A DNA stretch of 18,054 bases from positions 1 through 18,054 of the forward strand of contig NZ_JAHQVB010000043.1 of assembly GCF_019052655.1 (NCBI RefSeq), in the 5' to 3' direction. The notes below the pieces were generated by a model, which was given only the letters and a program-made list of their open reading frames with translations, was not told the DNA's origin and searched no databases. Position numbers and translations under genes: made by a program. Origin of the DNA: Holdemanella porci (GTDB taxonomy: Bacteria > Bacillota_I > Bacilli_A > Erysipelotrichales > Erysipelotrichaceae). Below are positions 1 to 8,270 of the stretch, piece by piece (position 1 is the stretch's first letter; the number at the start of each line of letters is the position of its first letter).

Positions 1-82
1 CAACATCATGACCACTTTCTAATAATTCAACACAAATATGACTACCAATATATCCGGTTCCACCTGTTACTAAGATATTCAT
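1..82 (-). CDS. galE: UDP-glucose 4-epimerase, N-terminal fragment (gene continues beyond the window)
   Basis: Only the first 27 codons are present. They read MNILVTGGTGYIGSHICVEL and onward, the Rossmann NAD-binding start of GalE with the TGGxGxIGSH dinucleotide-binding glycine motif. The family interconverts UDP-glucose and UDP-galactose in the cytoplasm, closing the Leloir pathway. The start codon overlaps the galK stop by one base (TAATG), so translation is probably coupled to galK. It is the fourth gene of galT-galM-galK-galE. The motif would fit other extended SDR sugar epimerases, but the position after galK makes GalE by far the best call. Confidence 0.9.
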   Translation of the reverse strand, partial: MNILVTGGTGYIGSHICVELLESGHDV

Positions 83-1362
83 TAGTCAATAACCTTGCAG
101 CCACCTAGTTTTCTTACTTTTAAGATGTGGCAGCTTCCCTTTCCAAATACTTTTTCAATTTCTTCTTTATATGTTTCTACATAGCCATTTTCAACAAAGG
201 CTTGAATCGTTCCGGCAAAACCTCCACCATGAACACGACACACGCCATGATCTTTTAAAATCATTTCAGACATAGCTAAACCTAAAGATACAGCCTGGTT
301 CTTATAGTCAAAGTCTGCATATACGTTTTGTAGGAATTTGTAGCTTGAATTTCCTGATTCTTGAATTAATGCCTTGAAACCTTCAAAATCATCGTTGTTC
401 AATCTTTCTACACATGTATTTACACGATTATTTTCATTGAAGAAATGAATAGCTCTTAAGATTGCACGATCATTATTTAAAGTCGTTCTTAAGTTTGCGA
501 TATTTGCATAGAACTCATCTTCATCCACTTCACGAAGAACTTCCTTACCAAAATAGTGAGCAACTTCTTTCATTTCTTGTGGTACAGCACCATAGGCATC
601 TGTTAAATCGGCATGACTTCCCTTTGTATCTACAATACATAAACTGTGATCATATTTTGAGAAATCAACATTCACACTATTTACAATTGGGTTTGAAGTA
701 TCTTTAAAATCAATTGAAATAAGTCCACCAACAGCACATGCACATTGATCCATCAATCCACATGGTTTTCCAAAATATACATTTTCTGCATATTGACCCA
801 CTTTAGCGATCGTTACCATATCGATCTTCATATCATTGTATAATCCATCAATAATTGTACCGATAATAGATTCAAATGCTGCAGAACTTGATAGTCCAGC
901 CCCCATTAATACATCACTCGTAATGAAAGCTTTAAATCCACCTACGTTATAGCCTAATTCTTTTAATTTAGAAACTACGCCACGAATCAAGGCTTCACTT
1001 GTTCCTAGTTCATCTTCTTTTTTGTCTAAATCATTCAAATCAATTGGTTTGATGTCAAAGTCATCAGAAATCACTTTAATTACATGATCTTGTTTAGATA
1101 CAATTCCAATCGCATCTAAATTGATAGATCCTGCAAGTACACAACCGTGTTGGTGGTCTGTATGATTTCCTGAAATCTCACTTCTTCCAGCAGCACTATA
1201 AATACTCACTTCATCATCTCCAAATAATGTTTGGTATTTATCTAATGCAGCAGCATAACGTTGTTTTTGATAGTCTAATAAACTTGGATCTGCATATAGA
1301 TCTTCAATCAATGCATCATATTTACCGGATACTACTTGTTCTTTAATTTCTGTTGTTTTCAT
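82..1362 (-). CDS. galK: Galactokinase
   Basis: A 426-residue GHMP kinase that phosphorylates galactose at C1 with ATP in the cytoplasm, the entry step of the Leloir pathway. Three signatures are visible. The galactokinase motif near residues 59-73 reads GRSEISGNHTDHQHG, a variant of the usual GRxNLIGEHTDYNxG. The GHMP ATP-binding loop near residue 155 reads GAGLSSSAAFE. The C-terminal loop reads VHGGGFAGT. CGLMDQ, which carries the catalytic Asp region, is also present. The substitution of S-E-I-S-G-N in motif 1 is a divergence also expected in the longer Firmicutes galactokinases. The start ATG lies inside the end of galM (ATGA overlap) with a GAGG ribosome site at about 9 bases upstream, so it is cotranscribed and probably translationally coupled. 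Confidence 0.95.
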   Translation of the reverse strand: MKTTEIKEQVVSGKYDALIEDLYADPSLLDYQKQRYAAALDKYQTLFGDDEVSIYSAAGRSEISGNHTDHQHGCVLAGSINLDAIGIVSKQDHVIKVISDDFDIKPIDLNDLDKKEDELGTSEALIRGVVSKLKELGYNVGGFKAFITSDVLMGAGLSSSAAFESIIGTIIDGLYNDMKIDMVTIAKVGQYAENVYFGKPCGLMDQCACAVGGLISIDFKDTSNPIVNSVNVDFSKYDHSLCIVDTKGSHADLTDAYGAVPQEMKEVAHYFGKEVLREVDEDEFYANIANLRTTLNNDRAILRAIHFFNENNRVNTCVERLNNDDFEGFKALIQESGNSSYKFLQNVYADFDYKNQAVSLGLAMSEMILKDHGVCRVHGGGFAGTIQAFVENGYVETYKEEIEKVFGKGSCHILKVRKLGGCKVID

Positions 1363-2372
1363 TTTCTTACCTCGAATGTATATGTTGTTTCTTCTTCAAA
1401 TACTTGTCCTGCTTTTAATAAAACTTTTGGATTCTCTTCTTTATGAATCGAATCGGCGATATAGCTTGTTTCAATACACAATCCATCTTGTGGATGCATA
1501 ATCTTACCATATTTATCTGTCTGTCCATCTAAGTAGTTCGCACTATAAATTTGTGCCGTTGGATATGTTGTGGATACTTTTAGTTCAATACCACTTAGTG
1601 AACTGTATAAACACACTTGATTTTCTTTAGTATCAAATACATATGGATGATCATAACCTCTTGCGATGATTAATTGTTCATCCTCTGAATGAATAAAATC
1701 TCCAATTCTTTTTTCTGTATTAAAATCAAATGCAGTCTCTTTAACATCTCTTAATTCACCTGTATATAATCCATCTAGATCTACACAACCAAATTTAGAT
1801 GCTGAAATTCGTAACGTATGATCATCAATATTCGATGCATATCCATTTAAATTGAAATAGCCATGGTTTGTGATATTGATCAACGTATCTTTGTCGCTAA
1901 CACCACTATATTGAATGTGTAAACTCGATTCATCTAGCCAATAGATCGCATAGAAATCTAATGTTCCAGGATAGCCTTCTTCTCCATCTTTTGATACATA
2001 GTGGAATTTAACGCCATCTTCAATTAAAGAATAATCAAATACTTTATAAGAGAATCCCTCAATACCTCCATGTAGTGAATTTGGTCCATTATTAATAGGC
2101 ACATGATATTCTGTCCCATTCATTGTGAATGTACCTTTTTCAATACGATTGCATACTCGTCCAACTAAGGCATTTAAATAGGTTCCATCTCGTTTTTGAT
2201 AATCTTCAACATGTTCAAATCCTAAAATACAATCACAGTCTTGATCATTCTTATCTTTCGTTACAATCTTTAAAAGAGTACAACCAAAGTTTGTAACTTC
2301 TACAGTTAAATGTGAATTTGAAATCGATAATACATCAATTCCATTCTCTAATCTTTCTTTTACCTCTACCAT
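1359..2372 (-). CDS. galM: Aldose 1-epimerase (galactose mutarotase)
   Basis: A 337-residue cytoplasmic enzyme converting beta-D-galactose to the alpha anomer used by GalK. Family signatures are NNGPNSLHGG (about residues 93-102, containing the first catalytic His), TNHGYFNLNG (about 167-176, the second catalytic His) and a C-terminal CIETSYIADS block in which the Glu corresponds to the catalytic base. The length is normal for the family. The ATG lies 7 bases inside the 3' end of galT and has no clear Shine-Dalgarno sequence of its own, so translation probably depends on ribosomes finishing galT. The gene ends with a 4-base overlap into galK. Confidence 0.94.
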   Translation of the reverse strand: MVEVKERLENGIDVLSISNSHLTVEVTNFGCTLLKIVTKDKNDQDCDCILGFEHVEDYQKRDGTYLNALVGRVCNRIEKGTFTMNGTEYHVPINNGPNSLHGGIEGFSYKVFDYSLIEDGVKFHYVSKDGEEGYPGTLDFYAIYWLDESSLHIQYSGVSDKDTLINITNHGYFNLNGYASNIDDHTLRISASKFGCVDLDGLYTGELRDVKETAFDFNTEKRIGDFIHSEDEQLIIARGYDHPYVFDTKENQVCLYSSLSGIELKVSTTYPTAQIYSANYLDGQTDKYGKIMHPQDGLCIETSYIADSIHKEENPKVLLKAGQVFEEETTYTFEVRK

Positions 2373-3829
2373 AATGTCTTTACAAAACGGCTAAAGCCGT
2401 CCATCCCTTCATCATCCATTTTATATACGCCGGCATTCTCTAATACAGATACGAATTTCTTTGTGACTTCCATTTCCATGAATGCATCCACATTTGAATA
2501 AGAATATGTCTTCAAGTATTCATACCAGTCTTTGTGTTTTTCAAGTTCTGGATAAGAATCAAAATCTGCTTTTCCAGATAAACATAATTTAATTTGTTCT
2601 AACTCTGTTTTTAATCGTGCTGGCAAAATAGCCAATCCCATCACTTCAATCAAACCAATATTTTCTTTTTTAATATGGTGATGTTCTGAGTGAGGATGGA
2701 AGATACCTAATGGATATTCTTCTGTAGTACGATTATTTCGTAAAACTACATCCATTTGATATTTGCCATCTTTCTTTCTTACAATTGGCGTTACTGTATT
2801 ATGACGAACGCCAGATTCATTGGCAATAATATCTAAACTTTCATCACTGTATGTACACCATGTTTCAAAAATTTTAGTAGCTAGATCCAATACGTTTTCT
2901 TTCGATTTTGATGTTAATCGAAGTGTTGATAATGGCCAGTAAAGTATATCCACTTGTACATCCTTATATGTATAGCTCTTAACAACTTTTGCGTCTTCCA
3001 TTGGAAAATGGTGTCTTCCACCTTGATAGTGATCATGACTTAAAATCGATCCACCAACGATAGGAAGATCTGCATTGCTTCCAATCATATAGTGTGGGAA
3101 TTTATCAATAAATGCGAATAAATGCTCAAATGTAGAACGATCCATCTTCATTGGCGTATGTTCACTATTAAATACAATACAGTGCTCATTGTAGTACACA
3201 TATGGTGAATATTGTAAATTGTATGTATGTCCATTTAAATCCAATGGAATAATACGATGTGTTTGTCTAGCTGGATGATTTAAGTTTCCCGCAAAACCGA
3301 CATTTTCCTTACATAATAAACATGCAGGATACGAAGTGCTTACGGCATTTTTTGCCTTTGCGATTTCCTTTGGATCCTTCTCTGGTTTTGACAAGTTGAT
3401 CGTAATTTGAATATCTCCATACTTACAGAAATGTGCAAAACTGATATTCTTATCAATTCTTGATTTACGGATATAGTTTGAATCGATACTCAACTTATAG
3501 AAGTAATCTGTTGCATCTTTAGGATTCATAGAATATAGACTCTTAAAAGTATGCACAACTTCACTAGGTCTAGGCATTACACAATTCATAATGCGAGTAT
3601 CTAATAAATCTTTTTCAGTTACAGTATCCTGAATCATACCTTTTTCAACCGCATAATCTAACATGAAATCTAAAATCTCATAGACAGAACAGTCTTCTAC
3701 TTCTTCTCTTTTAAATTCCTGGATGCCAAATAGATCAATCAATAAATTTGCAGAATAATCATAATCGTATTTCTCAATCATTCCATTCTTTAAAGCATAC
3801 TCTAATAACTGGTTAATTTTTGTGTTCAT
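2366..3829 (-). CDS. galT: UTP/UDP-glucose--hexose-1-phosphate uridylyltransferase, class II
   Basis: A 487-residue class II GalT, the form typical of Firmicutes, clearly longer than the roughly 350-residue class I enzyme. It moves UMP from UDP-glucose to galactose-1-phosphate. Recognisable blocks are the N-terminal MNTKINQLLEYALKNGMIE, a central VGGSILSHDHYQGGRHHFPM with the HDHYQGG-type substrate and nucleotide region, and the C-terminal FHPHSEHHHIKKENIGLIEV. The chosen start at 3829 has an AGGAGAA ribosome site 5-6 bases upstream. The frame stays open 16 codons further up to 3877, but that stretch has no ribosome site and would add a non-homologous tail. It is the first gene of the gal operon, preceded by a leader of about 160 nt. 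Confidence 0.94.
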   Translation of the reverse strand: MNTKINQLLEYALKNGMIEKYDYDYSANLLIDLFGIQEFKREEVEDCSVYEILDFMLDYAVEKGMIQDTVTEKDLLDTRIMNCVMPRPSEVVHTFKSLYSMNPKDATDYFYKLSIDSNYIRKSRIDKNISFAHFCKYGDIQITINLSKPEKDPKEIAKAKNAVSTSYPACLLCKENVGFAGNLNHPARQTHRIIPLDLNGHTYNLQYSPYVYYNEHCIVFNSEHTPMKMDRSTFEHLFAFIDKFPHYMIGSNADLPIVGGSILSHDHYQGGRHHFPMEDAKVVKSYTYKDVQVDILYWPLSTLRLTSKSKENVLDLATKIFETWCTYSDESLDIIANESGVRHNTVTPIVRKKDGKYQMDVVLRNNRTTEEYPLGIFHPHSEHHHIKKENIGLIEVMGLAILPARLKTELEQIKLCLSGKADFDSYPELEKHKDWYEYLKTYSYSNVDAFMEMEVTKKFVSVLENAGVYKMDDEGMDGFSRFVKTLW

Positions 3830-3998
3830 TTGTTCTCCTTCCATATAAACAAAATCAATCATTTTTATTACAGCCAAATCCCTTTTCCTGCTACACTATC
3901 CACAAAAATAATGATCAATTATTCATTTATTTATATACGGCTCATTATCAATATTATGCAGATATGGTTATAAATTTAAGATTTGCTCATTTAATTTT

Positions 3999-4027
3999 AG
4001 TGTAAGCGTTTTCTTCATCCATGTCAA
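3999..4027 (-). promoter_or_regulatory. Promoter of the gal operon
   Basis: Read on the minus strand, TTGACA (4022-4027) is a perfect -35 and TACACT (3999-4004) a fair -10, separated by exactly 17 bp. The same arrangement, largely identical in sequence, stands in front of lacF. Predicted transcription start is near 3992, giving a leader of about 160 nt before galT. I see no second promoter or clear riboswitch fold in that leader. Confidence 0.75.
4001..4014. promoter_or_regulatory. cre-like site (CcpA binding) over the gal -10
   Basis: TGTAAGCGTTTTCT matches the Bacillota cre consensus TGWNANCGNTNWCA at 13 of 14 positions. It lies across the -10 element, a position at which bound CcpA would block RNA polymerase. 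The surrounding 17-mer (3998-4014) is repeated exactly in the lac promoter. CcpA itself is not encoded here. Confidence 0.75.
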
Positions 4028-4101
4028 CATATTCAAACAACAATTTAAACATAGATGTTGAAATTAGGTTTCAAATAATGATTATTTGTTTGTTTTTGTT
4101 T
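4028..4101. promoter_or_regulatory. Candidate LacR/DeoR-type operators upstream of the gal promoter
   Basis: TGTTTGAATA on the minus strand (4030-4039) abuts the -35. TGTTTGTTTTTGTTT on the plus strand (4087-4101) lies about 60 bp upstream of it. Both sequences recur exactly in the lac control region next to the DeoR-family repressor gene. TGTTT-rich repeats are the kind of site DeoR-family sugar regulators bind in Firmicutes. Assignment to this particular repressor is inference from the sharing and the position. Confidence 0.5.
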
Positions 4102-4120
4102 ATTTGATGTTTTATTTATA

Positions 4121-4148
4121 CAAAAAAGCCATTCTGGTATGAATGGCT
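4121..4148 (-). terminator. Intrinsic terminator of the lac operon
   Basis: On the minus strand AGCCATT (4142-4148) and AATGGCT (4127-4133) form a 7-bp stem around an 8-base loop, followed by a run of six T. It starts 2 bases after the stop codon of the HAD gene and isolates the lac operon from the gal operon. Confidence 0.85.
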
Positions 4149-4149
4149 C

Positions 4150-4806
4150 TCATTTAAAATTATCAAAAGAATCAATCACTTGTACAACTCCAGGAAGCTT
4201 TTCGTATTCTTCTTTTTTATTGGCAGAATCCACAACGACTATATTGTGACATCCTGCTTTATAAGCATTTGTAATCCCACTAACACTGTCTTCGATAATC
4301 AAACAATCTTGAATCTTAACTCCAATATTATGAGCTGCCTTTTTAAACATTGCGATCTTGTTTTCATACATTCCATCATCATAGACAATTCTAGATGGCT
4401 CAATCCATTTATCTAGATGAAACGATTCTACAAAGAAATCAATATTTGGCTTAATAGATGCGGATGCGATTGTAAATGGAATATTTGATTCTTTTAAATA
4501 ATCAAAATATTCTTCAGCTCCCTTTACTAAATGAAATGTTGCCTGATCTTCTTTACAAAATTGGCGATAATATTCTTCTTTTAACTGCGAATATTTTTCC
4601 ATTTCGGATGGATCACACTTCCCACCAAACATATATTCAACAACCTTATTATTAGGCACTCCATTAATATGTTCATGAAGTTCTTCTTCATCAATTCCAT
4701 GATGACGAATATCTTGTGATATTTTTGACCATGCCAAAATATGTTTTGGATTGTCAAAAAACAATGTTCCATTAAAATCAAATATTACGCCTTTATACTT
4801 ATTCAT
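4150..4806 (-). CDS. HAD-superfamily hydrolase, beta-phosphoglucomutase-like (putative sugar phosphatase)
   Basis: A 218-residue HAD subclass I protein. Motif I is FDFNGTLF (nucleophile Asp10), motif II the Ser of IASASIKP, motif III probably the Lys of YENKIAMFKKA, and motif IV IIEDSVSGITNAYKAGC. The inserted alpha-helical cap between motifs I and II fits the beta-phosphoglucomutase/sugar phosphatase group. The second Asp of the usual DxD is Asn12 here, which normally affects the acid/base step. The start at 4806 lies 1 base after the lacG stop with an AGAGG ribosome site inside lacG. The upstream ATG at 4851 would add 15 unrelated residues. Its place as last gene of the lac operon suggests a sugar-phosphate substrate such as galactose-6-phosphate or a glucose phosphate. 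The true substrate cannot be read from the sequence. Confidence 0.8.
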   Translation of the reverse strand: MNKYKGVIFDFNGTLFFDNPKHILAWSKISQDIRHHGIDEEELHEHINGVPNNKVVEYMFGGKCDPSEMEKYSQLKEEYYRQFCKEDQATFHLVKGAEEYFDYLKESNIPFTIASASIKPNIDFFVESFHLDKWIEPSRIVYDDGMYENKIAMFKKAAHNIGVKIQDCLIIEDSVSGITNAYKAGCHNIVVVDSANKKEEYEKLPGVVQVIDSFDNFK

Positions 4807-4807
4807 A

Positions 4808-6208
4808 CTAAACCTCTTTTGTTTCAGAAACACGTTTGTACCAATATGCACTTGCCTTTGGATATCTCTTCTGTGTTTCGTAATCTACATAGAACAAGCC
4901 ATAACGCTTATTATAGCCATTTGTCCATGAGAACATGTCCATTAGTGACCAGACAAAATATCCTTTTACATTAACTCCAGCTTCAATTGCCTTTAATGTG
5001 AATTCTAAGTGTCTTCTAATAAAGTCAATACGTGGTTCATCATCAATGATTCCATCTTCAAAATCATCTTTATATCCCATACCATTTTCTGTGATATAGA
5101 TTGCTTTATAGTTTGGATATTGTTGGCGAATACGTACTAGCATATCAAACATACTTTCTGGATGAATCAACCAATCCCAGTCCGTACGTGGAATGCCTTC
5201 CTTTTCCATTCTTCGTCCTACATTTTTTAAACAGAATCTAGAAGTTCCCTTCTCTCCTGTTCCATTATGATGAATATCATTTTCTCCTTCGTAATGTTGA
5301 ATAAAACGAGATTGATAATAATTCATACCCATGTAATCATTTAGTAGTGCAGCTTGTTTCAATACATCAAAATCTTCATCTAACAATTCCAGCGTACCAT
5401 TATTGATGCTGACTAAACGATTCACAATTTCCATTGTTTCTGTTGAATAATATCCTTTAAATGTTGCATCCAACAAGAATTGATTTTGAAGCACATCTTC
5501 ATTTTTAGCAGCCTGGATATCATCCAAATTGTTTTCATCAAATGGATATTTATATTCCAAAGACTGTACAACACCAATCTTTCCATTATATCCTGCCTTT
5601 TTGTATTCCAACACAGCCAAGGCATGTGCCACCATCATATTATGCATGATCTGGAATGCTTTCGTCATATTGTATTTTTCGCCATTTGGGAAAGTTCCCT
5701 CAATATATGTGTTAGTGGCCACAGCCCAGATTTCATTGAATGTAAACCAATATGTTACTTCGTTTTTGTATTCTTCAAAACAATATTTTGAAAATTCTAC
5801 GAAAGCATCGATTGTATCTCGATTTAAAAAATCGCCTTTTTGGTAAAATGTGTCTGGAGTATCAAAATGATGCAATGTCACAAATGGCTCTACATGATTT
5901 TTATGACATTCTTGAAATACTCTATGATAGAAATCAACCCCTTCCTGGTTGATTCTTCCAGTTCCTTCCGGAAAGATTCTAGCCCAAGATATAGAGATAC
6001 GAATTCCATTGATACCAAACATATTACATAGTTTTAAATCTTGTCCATATTGATGATAGAAATCACTGGCTGGATCCGCTTTAAAACGTCCTTGTTTGGC
6101 AAGAAAATCATCCCAAGATACTTTTCCTTTACCGTATTCTAGAGTGCTACCTTCGCATTGATAAGCGGCAGTAGCACCTCCGAAAATAAAATCATCCGAA
6201 AATTTCAT
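4808..6208 (-). CDS. lacG: 6-phospho-beta-galactosidase (GH1)
   Basis: A 466-residue GH1 enzyme that cleaves lactose-6-phosphate, made by PTS uptake, into glucose and galactose-6-phosphate. It follows staphylococcal/lactococcal LacG closely over its whole length, from FIFGGATAAYQCEGS through CHKNHVEPFVTLHHFDTP to the C-terminus. The acid/base is Glu159 in TFNEIW and the nucleophile Glu374 in YITENGMGYK. The 6-phosphate-binding region FSWTNGYNKRYGLFYVD keeps the Ser, Lys and Tyr known to contact phosphate in LacG. That is why I prefer 6-phospho-beta-galactosidase over 6-phospho-beta-glucosidase. Its ribosome site (GGAAGGA) lies within the end of lacE, and it starts 4 bases after lacE. Confidence 0.93.
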   Translation of the reverse strand: MKFSDDFIFGGATAAYQCEGSTLEYGKGKVSWDDFLAKQGRFKADPASDFYHQYGQDLKLCNMFGINGIRISISWARIFPEGTGRINQEGVDFYHRVFQECHKNHVEPFVTLHHFDTPDTFYQKGDFLNRDTIDAFVEFSKYCFEEYKNEVTYWFTFNEIWAVATNTYIEGTFPNGEKYNMTKAFQIMHNMMVAHALAVLEYKKAGYNGKIGVVQSLEYKYPFDENNLDDIQAAKNEDVLQNQFLLDATFKGYYSTETMEIVNRLVSINNGTLELLDEDFDVLKQAALLNDYMGMNYYQSRFIQHYEGENDIHHNGTGEKGTSRFCLKNVGRRMEKEGIPRTDWDWLIHPESMFDMLVRIRQQYPNYKAIYITENGMGYKDDFEDGIIDDEPRIDFIRRHLEFTLKAIEAGVNVKGYFVWSLMDMFSWTNGYNKRYGLFYVDYETQKRYPKASAYWYKRVSETKEV

Positions 6209-6212
6209 ACAT

Positions 6213-7877
6213 TTATCCTTCCTTTACTTGTTCACAAATAAATTCAACGGCACCCTTTGGATCACGCGTTAATTTAATATATTGTGCACCTTTTGTTGCG
6301 ACAACTTTAGTACCGTATTTAGAAGCATCTTGTCGTACTTCTTCTAAATGCGATTGTACTTGTGGTGATAATACAACAATGTCATAATCTTTCAAAATAT
6401 CATAATGCGAACCATATGCACTTGCGGTTGCATCAATTGGTAAGTTTTCAATTTCTGCTCCTTCTTTAACGGCATTTGCAAACATTGCTGATGTTCCAGC
6501 ACCTACACATAATACTAATACATTAATATTTTTATTTAAACTTAAAGGTTGAACTTCTTTAGCTTCTTCTTTTTCAACTTGTTCTTCTAAAGCATCTAAT
6601 GCTTCTTTTTCTTTTTCTTCTTCTAATAAAGTTGCATCATACGCCTTAATAAATGGCAAGTAAACAATTCCATCTACAACAATTAATACAACAGCTAATA
6701 CAACAGCTAATAAACTAATTCCTGTACCTAAGATCAATCCAATTGGAGCTGGTGTTGCCCATGGTAATACGTAGATGAATGAATTCATTTTTAATACGTC
6801 CACAAAGAATTTGAACAATGATACGTTGATCATTGGAGTAATCAAGAATGGAATGAAGAAATATGGATTCAATACAATTGGTGTAGCGAATAACAATGGC
6901 TCATTTACCGCAAAACATACTGGAACAAATGTTGTCTTACCAACAGCTTTTAATTGTTTTGATTTTGCGAACAACATGAATAAGAATGGTACTACAAGGG
7001 TAGCTCCAGTTCCTCCCATTGTTCCTACGAAGTTTCCAAGTCCTACAGTTAATACGTTAGAGGCTTGTTCACCAGCTTTGAATAACGCTAAATTTGCATC
7101 TACGTTAGCATAAATAATAGCTGCAATAGCTGGTTCTACAATACTTGGTCCGTGTACACCTACAAACCAGAACAATGCCATAGCACCCCAAATAATACAG
7201 ATTCCTAAATATCCATCGGCAGCAGTAAATAATGGTTGAAGCAATGTGATAATAGCTTCAGCAAAAGTATAATTAAATGCAGTTCTACATGCCACATCAA
7301 TCAATACACATACTAAAACTGAGAATGAGAATGGGAATACATCTCTAAACATTTGAGAAATAGTACCCGGCACTTCTTTTGGCATGTGAATTGTAACATC
7401 TTTAATAACACAGAATTTATACATATTTACTGTAATGAATGCAGAAACAAATGATGCTAGCAAACCTTTTGTTCCTAAATATGTAGTTGAGATACCACCA
7501 TCTACATTTGAAACAGCTAACAACATAAATCCAACAATACTTGCCAACATAACACTTGTTGTATTAATGACTTTGTTTTTAGGCATTCTACGGTTCATAC
7601 TTTCAGCTAAACAACGAGCTGTAGTAGCCGCAACCAACAAACCAACAACACCCATTGAATAGTTATATACTTTCCATAACCAGTCAGATACTGTAGCTGG
7701 TAATACAATTCCAAAGATTTCTGGAATCGATGCAGCTAGAATAAATACACTTGAGAATAGAATGGCTGGCATTGCAGTTAAGAAACCATCACGAACAGCC
7801 CCTAAATAAATATTTTGTGCAATCTTATCAAAGAAAGGTTTTCCTTTTTCAATTTGCTTAATAACCCCGTTTAACAT
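6213..7877 (-). CDS. lacE: PTS lactose transporter, EIICB component
   Basis: A 554-residue membrane permease that imports and phosphorylates lactose. The N-terminal IIC domain (about residues 1-420) begins with IEKGKPFFDKIAQNIYLGAVRDGF and has many hydrophobic segments. A Glu/Lys-rich linker (about 425-450) leads to the cytoplasmic IIB domain, whose phosphorylated Cys457 lies in LVLCVGAGTSAMFAN. The length and opening residues match staphylococcal LacE (about 570 aa). The ATG shares a base with the lacF stop (TAATG), with GAGGA as ribosome site. Phosphate passes from LacF to Cys457 and then to the sugar. Specificity for lactose is supported by the adjacent lacF and lacG. Cellobiose-type EIIC is less likely because IIB is fused. 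Confidence 0.93.
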   Translation of the reverse strand: MLNGVIKQIEKGKPFFDKIAQNIYLGAVRDGFLTAMPAILFSSVFILAASIPEIFGIVLPATVSDWLWKVYNYSMGVVGLLVAATTARCLAESMNRRMPKNKVINTTSVMLASIVGFMLLAVSNVDGGISTTYLGTKGLLASFVSAFITVNMYKFCVIKDVTIHMPKEVPGTISQMFRDVFPFSFSVLVCVLIDVACRTAFNYTFAEAIITLLQPLFTAADGYLGICIIWGAMALFWFVGVHGPSIVEPAIAAIIYANVDANLALFKAGEQASNVLTVGLGNFVGTMGGTGATLVVPFLFMLFAKSKQLKAVGKTTFVPVCFAVNEPLLFATPIVLNPYFFIPFLITPMINVSLFKFFVDVLKMNSFIYVLPWATPAPIGLILGTGISLLAVVLAVVLIVVDGIVYLPFIKAYDATLLEEEKEKEALDALEEQVEKEEAKEVQPLSLNKNINVLVLCVGAGTSAMFANAVKEGAEIENLPIDATASAYGSHYDILKDYDIVVLSPQVQSHLEEVRQDASKYGTKVVATKGAQYIKLTRDPKGAVEFICEQVKEG

Positions 7878-8197
7878 TATTTATTTCCTCTTTCTTCATA
7901 TAAATTAATAAAATCATCTACAATATCGCGCAATAAAATCGTTGTCATCAAGTGATCTTGCCCATGAATGAAAATGAATCCCATTTCCATGTCTTCTCCT
8001 CTAGCCTCTTGTTGTAAGATCTTTGTTTGAGACTGGTGTGCTAAATTAATATTTTCATCGGCTTCTTTTAATTTCTCCTCAACATGTTCAAAATTACCCG
8101 CACGCATTTCTTTCAACAATGATAACAATGTGCTTCTTGCATCTCCTGAATATGCAACTATTTCAAATCCAACCATACTTAACTCATCTTTAGTCAT
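7877..8197 (-). CDS. lacF: PTS lactose transporter, EIIA component
   Basis: A 106-residue EIIA of the lactose/cellobiose family that carries phosphate from HPr to the EIIB domain of LacE. The phosphorylated His78 lies in FIHGQDHLMTTILL, the same residue number as in staphylococcal LacF. The following Asp81 and His82 are the conserved metal-site Asp and neighbouring His. The N-terminal helix region VGFEIVAYSGDARS is typical. A strong AAGGAG ribosome site precedes the ATG. It is the first gene of the lac operon, about 38 nt after the predicted transcription start. Confidence 0.95.
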   Translation of the reverse strand: MTKDELSMVGFEIVAYSGDARSTLLSLLKEMRAGNFEHVEEKLKEADENINLAHQSQTKILQQEARGEDMEMGFIFIHGQDHLMTTILLRDIVDDFINLYEERGNK

Positions 8198-8241
8198 TTT
8201 CTTTTCTCCTTTTACGATGTGGCCTTATCGTTTACATCATT

Positions 8242-8270
8242 AGTGTAAGCGTTTTCTAATCATTTGTCAA
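8242..8270 (-). promoter_or_regulatory. Promoter of the lac operon
   Basis: On the minus strand TTGACA (8265-8270) and TACACT (8242-8247) are separated by 17 bp, exactly as in the gal promoter. The predicted start near 8235 leaves a short leader of about 38 nt before lacF. Confidence 0.78.
8244..8257. promoter_or_regulatory. cre-like site over the lac -10
   Basis: TGTAAGCGTTTTCT is identical to the gal site and matches the cre consensus at 13 of 14 positions. Its overlap with the -10 predicts repression by CcpA when glucose is present. Confidence 0.77.

Noticed and set aside
462..707. 81-codon plus-strand ORF inside galK
   Set aside because: It is antisense to the conserved core of galactokinase, has a His/Leu-rich composition of reversed AT-rich coding sequence and no ribosome site.
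3820..4005. 61-codon plus-strand ORF over the gal promoter
   Set aside because: It runs antisense through the galT start, promoter and cre-like site; no ribosome site and no family resemblance.
5480..5846. Overlapping plus-strand ORFs inside lacG (103 and 105 codons)
   Set aside because: Both are shadows of an unambiguous LacG reading on the other strand.
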